Position numbers and translations under genes: made by a program. A DNA stretch of 18,022 nucleotides from positions 1-18,022 of the forward strand of contig DKLF01000008.1 in the NCBI GenBank assembly GCA_002455655.1. Direction: 5' to 3'. This DNA is from Oscillibacter sp. UBA6647 (GTDB lineage Bacteria > Bacillota > Clostridia > Oscillospirales > Oscillospiraceae). Positions 13,228 to 18,022 of this stretch are shown here, one piece after another (the stretch's first letter is position 1; each line of letters opens with the position of its first letter). The notes beneath the pieces are model-generated. The model was given only the letters and a program-made list of their open reading frames with translations, made no database searches and was not told the DNA's origin.

Positions 13228-13264
13228 AAGAATATTATTCATATATTTATGAATAAATTTGCAT
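13228..13264. promoter_or_regulatory. Two ArgR-like boxes upstream of carA
   Basis: GAATATTATTC (13230-13240) and TGAATAAATTTGCAT (13250-13264) resemble ARG-box halves (TGAAT with A/T-rich centre and ATTCA or ATGCA). Their centres are about 21 bases apart, the usual helical spacing for an ArgR hexamer. They also form the perfect repeat ATTCATA-TATT-TATGAAT (13237-13254). They end 7 bases before the predicted -35. Confidence 0.5.
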
Positions 13265-13271
13265 AAATGGA

Positions 13272-13300
13272 TTGACGGAAGAACCTGAAAAGCAGATAAT
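13272..13300 (+). promoter_or_regulatory. Predicted carAB promoter
   Basis: TTGACG (13272-13277) and GATAAT (13295-13300) are separated by 17 bases. Transcription would begin near 13307, about 57 bases before the carA ATG. Confidence 0.6.
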
Positions 13301-13363
13301 AATTAAAATAAGAAGGAGCCGCCAAGGTGGGATTGCGGACGGGAAAGGGACGGTCAAAAAGGC

Positions 13364-14428
13364 ATGGAAAAGGCGTATCTGGTTTTGCAGGACGGGCAGG
13401 TATTTGAGGGGGTTCGCTTCGGCGCAGGCAGGGACACGGTGGGGGAGCTGGTGTTTACCACCGGCATGTGCGGCTATCTTGAAACGCTGACGGACCCCAG
13501 CTATCACGGGCAGATTGTGTTGCAGACCTATCCCCTGATGGGAAACTACGGCGTAATTCCGGGGGATTTCGAGGGAAGCTGCGCCGTTCGGGGCTATGTT
13601 GCCCGGGAGTGGTGCGCCGCCCCGTCCAACTTCCGCTGTGAAATGGATTTGAATGCATACCTCAAGCAGGAGAACGTTCCGGGCATCTGCGGGGTGGACA
13701 CCCGGGAACTGACCCGGATAATCCGGGAGCACGGAGTCATGAACGCCACAATTTGCGCCGAGCCGCCCGCCGGGCTGGAGCAGCTGCAAAAGTACGCCGT
13801 CACCGGCGCGGTGGAGGCCGTTACCTGTAAGGAGTCCCTCGTCTACCCGGCGGCGGGGGAAAAGAAGCATTCCGTGGCCCTGTTGGACTATGGCGCCAAG
13901 CGCAACATCGTTCGGGAGCTTCAAAAGCGGGGCTGTGAGGTGACGGTTTTGCCTGCCATGACCACGGCGGCGGAGGTGCTGGCCATGAAGCCGGACGGCG
14001 TCATGCTCTCCAACGGTCCCGGAGACCCGGCGGAGGCGAAATTTCAGATTGACCAGCTCAGGGAGCTTGCAGGAAAGCTGCCCCTGTTCGGTATCTGCCT
14101 TGGTCACCAGCTTCTGGCGCTGGCGCTGGGCGGACAAACCTATAAGATGAAATACGGCCACCGGGGCGTAAACCAGCCGGTCCGGGACATGGGCGGCCCC
14201 CGAACCTTTATTACCAGCCAGAATCACGGCTACGCGGTGGACGCCGATTCTCTGCCCGCCGGGCGCGTCCGTTATGTTAACGCCAACGACGGCACCTGCG
14301 AGGGCATCGACTATCCGGAGTTGGGGGCGTTTACCGTCCAATTCCATCCGGAGGCCCGCTCCGGGCCAGAGGACACCGCGTTTCTGTTTGACCGCTTTGC
14401 CGTGCTGATGAAAGGAGAGTGCCTGTAA
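13364..14428 (+). CDS. carA: Carbamoyl-phosphate synthase small (glutaminase) subunit
   Basis: A 354-residue CarA that releases ammonia from glutamine and channels it to CarB for carbamoyl phosphate, the precursor of arginine and pyrimidines. Residues 1 to about 150 are the CPSase small-chain domain (FTTGMCGYLETLTDPSYHGQ). The rest is a class-I glutamine amidotransferase with nucleophile Cys245 in GICLGHQL and the His328/Glu330 pair in FHPEA; the triad is intact. The ATG at 13364 gives the standard N-terminus, and a stop lies upstream in frame with no other start, although the ribosome site is weak (only AAAAAGG close to the ATG). The last base of its stop is the first base of the carB ATG (TAATG), so the two subunits are coupled at 1:1. 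Confidence 0.97.
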   Translation: MEKAYLVLQDGQVFEGVRFGAGRDTVGELVFTTGMCGYLETLTDPSYHGQIVLQTYPLMGNYGVIPGDFEGSCAVRGYVAREWCAAPSNFRCEMDLNAYLKQENVPGICGVDTRELTRIIREHGVMNATICAEPPAGLEQLQKYAVTGAVEAVTCKESLVYPAAGEKKHSVALLDYGAKRNIVRELQKRGCEVTVLPAMTTAAEVLAMKPDGVMLSNGPGDPAEAKFQIDQLRELAGKLPLFGICLGHQLLALALGGQTYKMKYGHRGVNQPVRDMGGPRTFITSQNHGYAVDADSLPAGRVRYVNANDGTCEGIDYPELGAFTVQFHPEARSGPEDTAFLFDRFAVLMKGECL

Positions 14429-17400
14429 TGCCTTTGGATACGTCGATTAAAAAAACACTGGTCATCGGCTCCGGACCCATTGTCATCGGACAGGCCGCCG
14501 AATTTGACTACGCGGGGGCACAGGCCTGCCGCGTTTTAAAAGAGGCGGGGGTGGAGGTGGTTTTGTGCAACTCCAATCCCGCCACCATCATGACCGATCA
14601 GGCCATGGCGGACGAAATTTACTTAGAGCCTCTCACCGTCACCACGGTGAAGCGCATTATCAAAAAAACACGGCCGGACAGCATTCTGGCTTCCCTCGGC
14701 GGGCAGACCGGGCTGACCCTTGCCATGCAGCTTGCCAAGGAGGGCTTTTTGGAGCGGGAGGGGGTCCGCCTGCTGAGGACCAGTGCGGAGGCCATTTCCA
14801 AGGCGGAGGACCGGGAGCTGTTTAAAGAGGCCATGGAGGCCATCGGCCAGCCGGTGGTCCCCTCGGACATCGCGCAGACCGTGGACGAGGCATTGGCGGT
14901 GGCGGAGCGGATTGGCTATCCCGTTATCGTCCGCCCGGCGTTTACGCTGGGCGGCGCGGGCGGCGGCGCGGCGGCGGACCGGGAGGAGCTGCGGATTATC
15001 GCCGGCACCGGGCTGGACGCGTCCCCCATCTCTCAGATTCTGGTGGAGCGGGCCATCTTCGGCTGGAAGGAAATTGAGTTCGAGACGATTCGGGACGCCG
15101 CCGGAAACGTCATTGCCGTGTGCTCCATGGAAAATCTGGACCCCGTGGGGGTCCACACCGGAGACTCCATCGTGGTGGCCCCCGCCCAGACCCTTTCGGA
15201 CCGGGAGTTCCAAATGCTGCGTACCGCGTCGCTGGACATCATCTCGTCACTTGGCATCGTGGGCGGATGCAACTGCCAATTGGCGCTGGACCCGGACAGT
15301 TTCCGCTACGCGGTGATTGAGGTGAACCCCCGGGTATCCCGTTCTTCCGCACTGGCCTCCAAGGCCACGGGCTATCCCATCGCCAAGGTCACGGCGAAAA
15401 TCGCCCTTGGCTATACGCTGGACGAAATCAAGAACGACGTGACGGGTAAAACCTGCGCCTGCTTTGAACCTGCGCTGGATTACATTGTGGCGAAAATCCC
15501 CAAGTGGCCCTTTGACAAATTCGCCGACGCAAGCCGGAAGCTGGGCACCCAGATGAAAGCCACCGGCGAGGTGATGGCCATTGCCCCCGGCTTTGAAATG
15601 GCAATGATGAAGGCCGTCCGGGGTGCAGAAATCGGGCTGGACACGCTGAACCGTGCGGCGGAAGACGGAGATAACGCGTCCTTGCGGGAACGGCTGGCCC
15701 GGGTGGACGACCGACGGCTTTTCACAGTGTTTGAGGCGCTGAAAGCGGACGTGGACGTGGAGGAAATCCACCAGATTACGAAAATCGACCGCTGGTTTCT
15801 GGGCAAGCTCCAAAATCTTGCGGCTTTTGAAAACTGCCTTGCAAGAGACGGCCTGACTGCGGCGCACTATGAAACCGGAAAGCGGTATGGCTATCCCGAT
15901 GCGTCGCTGCTGCGATTGTCCGGTGAGACGGTGCTTCCCGGCGGGGCAAAGGCCGCTGTTTATAAAATGGTGGACACCTGCGCGGCGGAGTTTGACGCGC
16001 AGACCCCCTATTTCTACGCCTGCTTTGACAAGACCTGCGAATCCCGGCCCTTTCCCCGCAGCGGAAAGCCTGTGGTGTTGGTGCTTGGCTCCGGCCCCAT
16101 CCGCATCGGGCAGGGCATCGAGTTCGACTATTCCTCGGTCCACTGCGTCTGGACGCTGAAAAAGCTGGGCTATGAAGTGGTCATCGTCAACAACAACCCA
16201 GAAACCGTCTCCACGGACTACGACACCGCCGACCGGCTGTATTTCGAGCCGCTGTGCCCTGAGGACGTGATGCACATTATCGAGGTGGAGCGCCCGGTGG
16301 GCGTGGTGGTGGCCTTTGGAGGGCAGACGGCCATCAAGCTGACCAAATTTTTGGACGCGCAGGGGGTGAAAATCTTAGGCACCTCTGCCGAATCCATCGA
16401 CATGGCGGAGGACCGGGAGCAATTTGACGCGCTGTTGGAGCGGTTTTCCATTAAGCGGCCGCAGGGCCGGGCGGTGCAGAGCCTGAAGCAGGCCCTTTCC
16501 GCCGCCGGGGAGTTGGGCTATCCCGTGCTGCTGCGACCCTCCTACGTCATTGGCGGGCAAAACATGGTCATCGCCCACAACGAGGCGGAGGTCTGCCGCT
16601 ATATGGAACCGATTCTGACCAACGGAAACGGAGAACCGATTTTGGTGGACCAGTATCTTCAGGGCCGGGAACTGGAAGTGGATGTGATTTCCGACGGGAC
16701 GGACGTGCTGATTCCCGGCGTGATGCAGCACATCGAGCGCACCGGCGTCCACTCCGGGGATTCCATCGCGGTCTATCCGCCCTTTAATATCAATGACCGG
16801 CTGCTGAAAACCATTGTGGACTGCTCGGAAAAGCTGGCTCTTAGCTTGAAGACCAAGGGCCTTGTCAACATCCAGTATTTAATCTATCAGGGCGAGCTGT
16901 ATGTCATTGAGGTGAATCCCCGTGCCAGCCGCACGGTTCCCTATCTCTCCAAGGTGACGGGGGTGCCCATGGTGGACCTTGCCGCCCGGGTGATGACCGG
17001 GCAGCCCCTGCGCACCCTTGGATACGGCACGGGACTTTATAAAACGCCGCCCTATGTGGCTGTGAAGGTGCCGGTTTTCTCCTTTGAAAAGCTCACTGAC
17101 GCAAACGCCGCCCTTTCTCCGGAGATGAAATCCACCGGGGAGGTGCTGGGCCTTGGAAAGAATTTGCAGGAAGCCTTGTTTAAAGGGCTGGTTTCCGCGG
17201 GCTATCGGGTGGAGCCGGAGCGCCGGGGCGGCATCCTCATCTCCGTCAACCGCCGGGACCAGCCGGAGGTGGTGCATATTGCCCGCAAGCTGGTGGACTT
17301 GGGCTATAAGCTCTATGGAACCGAGCGCACGGCCTATGAAATCTCCCGCCTTGGCGCGGATGTGGAGGTTGTGGGTAAGCTGGGGCAGGACAACCGCGTG

Positions 17401-18022
17401 TTTAAGCTGCTGGAAGCGGGGGAGATCGACTTTGTGATTCTCACCGGCTCCACAGAGCCGGAGTATATCCGGGACTTCATCCATCTGAACCACCGCTGCG
17501 TCCAGCTTGGGATTCCGTGCCTTACCAGTCTGGATACCGCCGCTGCTCTTTCAGACATTCTTGCCAGCCGCTATACGCAGGAGAATACGGAGCTGGTGGA
17601 CATCTGCCGCCTGCGGACAAAACGGCAAAGGCTTCCCTTTGCAAAGCTCCAGACCTGCGGAAACGACTTCGTGTTTCTGGAGGATTTCGACGGGGCCATC
17701 ACCTGCCCGGAATCCCTGTGCATCACATTGTGCGACCGTCACACCGGCGTGGGAGCAGACGGCATCGTCCTGATGCAGCGCTCCGAGACGGCGGACGCGA
17801 AAATGCGCCTGTTCAACGCCGACGGGTCCGAGGGGAGCATGTCGGGCAGCGCACTGTTATGCATGGGGAAATACCTGCACGACAAGGGGCTTACAGATAA
17901 GGAAAAGCTGCAAATCGAAACGGTCAGCGGCGTTCGTGCCGTGGAGCTTTCCGTCATGAACGGGCAGGTTTCCTCCGCCTGCGTGTCCATGGGCCGGGCC
18001 TCGCTGGACGCGGGGCGGCGGC
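14428..18022 (+). CDS. carB: Carbamoyl-phosphate synthase large subunit fused in frame to a DapF-like domain (partial, runs off right edge)
   Basis: The frame is open for 1198 codons to the window end. Residues 1 to about 1060 are a complete CarB: first ATP-grasp half (GSGPIVIGQAAEFDYAG from residue 14; metal-binding IEVNPRVSRSS), oligomerisation segment, second half starting VLGSGPIRIGQGIEFDY (about 552; IEVNPRASRT), and the C-terminal MGS-like allosteric domain (about 931-1060). CarB normally stops here, at about 1060-1075 residues. Instead a short basic linker (RTKRQR) leads into LPFAKLQTCGNDFVF (from 1069), the start of a diaminopimelate epimerase domain, with CDRHTGVGADG and FNADGSEGSMSGSALLC. 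I read every codon from 14428 to 18021 and found no stop. One unusual residue in the CarB part is Arg117, where a glycine is common (LLRTSAEAI). AAAGGAG precedes the ATG. Symbol carB applies to the CarB portion. Confidence 0.95.
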   Translation, partial: MPLDTSIKKTLVIGSGPIVIGQAAEFDYAGAQACRVLKEAGVEVVLCNSNPATIMTDQAMADEIYLEPLTVTTVKRIIKKTRPDSILASLGGQTGLTLAMQLAKEGFLEREGVRLLRTSAEAISKAEDRELFKEAMEAIGQPVVPSDIAQTVDEALAVAERIGYPVIVRPAFTLGGAGGGAAADREELRIIAGTGLDASPISQILVERAIFGWKEIEFETIRDAAGNVIAVCSMENLDPVGVHTGDSIVVAPAQTLSDREFQMLRTASLDIISSLGIVGGCNCQLALDPDSFRYAVIEVNPRVSRSSALASKATGYPIAKVTAKIALGYTLDEIKNDVTGKTCACFEPALDYIVAKIPKWPFDKFADASRKLGTQMKATGEVMAIAPGFEMAMMKAVRGAEIGLDTLNRAAEDGDNASLRERLARVDDRRLFTVFEALKADVDVEEIHQITKIDRWFLGKLQNLAAFENCLARDGLTAAHYETGKRYGYPDASLLRLSGETVLPGGAKAAVYKMVDTCAAEFDAQTPYFYACFDKTCESRPFPRSGKPVVLVLGSGPIRIGQGIEFDYSSVHCVWTLKKLGYEVVIVNNNPETVSTDYDTADRLYFEPLCPEDVMHIIEVERPVGVVVAFGGQTAIKLTKFLDAQGVKILGTSAESIDMAEDREQFDALLERFSIKRPQGRAVQSLKQALSAAGELGYPVLLRPSYVIGGQNMVIAHNEAEVCRYMEPILTNGNGEPILVDQYLQGRELEVDVISDGTDVLIPGVMQHIERTGVHSGDSIAVYPPFNINDRLLKTIVDCSEKLALSLKTKGLVNIQYLIYQGELYVIEVNPRASRTVPYLSKVTGVPMVDLAARVMTGQPLRTLGYGTGLYKTPPYVAVKVPVFSFEKLTDANAALSPEMKSTGEVLGLGKNLQEALFKGLVSAGYRVEPERRGGILISVNRRDQPEVVHIARKLVDLGYKLYGTERTAYEISRLGADVEVVGKLGQDNRVFKLLEAGEIDFVILTGSTEPEYIRDFIHLNHRCVQLGIPCLTSLDTAAALSDILASRYTQENTELVDICRLRTKRQRLPFAKLQTCGNDFVFLEDFDGAITCPESLCITLCDRHTGVGADGIVLMQRSETADAKMRLFNADGSEGSMSGSALLCMGKYLHDKGLTDKEKLQIETVSGVRAVELSVMNGQVSSACVSMGRASLDAGRR
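17632..18022 (+). other. Degenerate diaminopimelate-epimerase-like domain within the carB frame
   Basis: Residues about 1069-1198 of the fused protein match the N-terminal half of DapF in order: GNDF near the start, RHTGVGADG, MRLFNADGSE, then IETVSGVRAVELSV. In true DapF the NADGSE motif is followed by a catalytic cysteine in CGNG; here that stretch reads SMSGSALLC, so the cysteine is Ser1139 and Asn becomes Ser. DapF needs two cysteines for LL- to meso-diaminopimelate epimerisation, so this copy is probably inactive or altered. The second half lies outside the window. Confidence 0.85.

Larger units (their letters stand above)
12964..13363. other. Intergenic region between importer operon and carAB
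   Basis: No gene is supported here. The first part is GC-rich and carries the hairpin at 13007-13048; 13085-13310 is AT-rich and holds the ArgR-like boxes and the carA promoter. A TTG-initiated frame from 13272 overlaps carA out of frame and lacks a ribosome site, so I do not call it. Confidence 0.6.

Noticed and set aside
13272..13490. TTG-initiated frame upstream of and overlapping carA
   Set aside because: No ribosome site, and most of it is out-of-frame carA sequence; the TTG is also the predicted -35 element.
13247..14347. Long minus-strand open frame opposite carA
   Set aside because: It is an antisense shadow of carA, which has an intact catalytic triad and family match.
15247..16275. 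Long minus-strand open frame inside carB
   Set aside because: Its His/Gly/Arg-rich composition is typical of an antisense shadow of a GC-rich gene, and it has no ribosome site.
1..18022. Insertion sequences, phage genes, CRISPR arrays, tRNA or rRNA genes
   Set aside because: No transposase or integrase motifs, spaced repeat arrays or structural RNA sequences were found.

Overview
The window looks like a chromosomal segment of a GC-rich, anaerobic Firmicute (class Clostridia, plausibly Oscillospiraceae-like). This is inferred from strong AGGAGG-type ribosome sites, bacterial promoters, tightly packed operons, and protein sequences resembling clostridial DtxR, Fur, Bmp and DapF families. No mobile element, CRISPR array, rRNA or tRNA was seen.

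Region 1 (1-1980) is metal and oxidative stress. A DtxR/MntR-type regulator (cut by the left edge) lies behind a 34-residue membrane peptide on the minus strand. Divergently, an Fe/Mn superoxide dismutase and a Dps ferritin are read on the plus strand and end at a strong terminator. Both divergent promoters carry 6-4-6 palindromes with the same TTAG/CTAA core, suggesting one regulon.

Region 2 (2061-5270) is the main candidate for an undescribed system. It is a tight three-gene operon encoding an iron-type periplasmic-binding fold with no signal peptide, a HypB/UreG/CobW-like GTPase with CxxC pairs, and an ABC ATPase with no membrane partner. The first and third proteins each carry an N-terminal helical segment resembling DUF1858/ScdA_N modules. 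All three appear cytoplasmic, which argues against a transporter and for metal or metallocluster handling. Convergent to it (minus strand, 7222-5394) is a Fur-family regulator plus a CobW/COG0523 GTPase, with a 27-bp palindrome at the predicted transcription start.

Region 3 (7414-13048) is a Bmp-type (nucleoside or related) ABC importer operon: a 5-formyltetrahydrofolate cyclo-ligase paralog, a double ABC ATPase, two permeases and a lipoprotein. Its leader holds a 22-bp tandem repeat that gives one upstream arm two alternative pairing partners next to the ribosome site.

Region 4 (13049-18022) is carAB, preceded by ArgR-like boxes. The carB frame does not stop at the normal CarB end but continues in frame into a diaminopimelate-epimerase-like domain whose first catalytic cysteine is replaced by serine. 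The fusion runs off the right edge.
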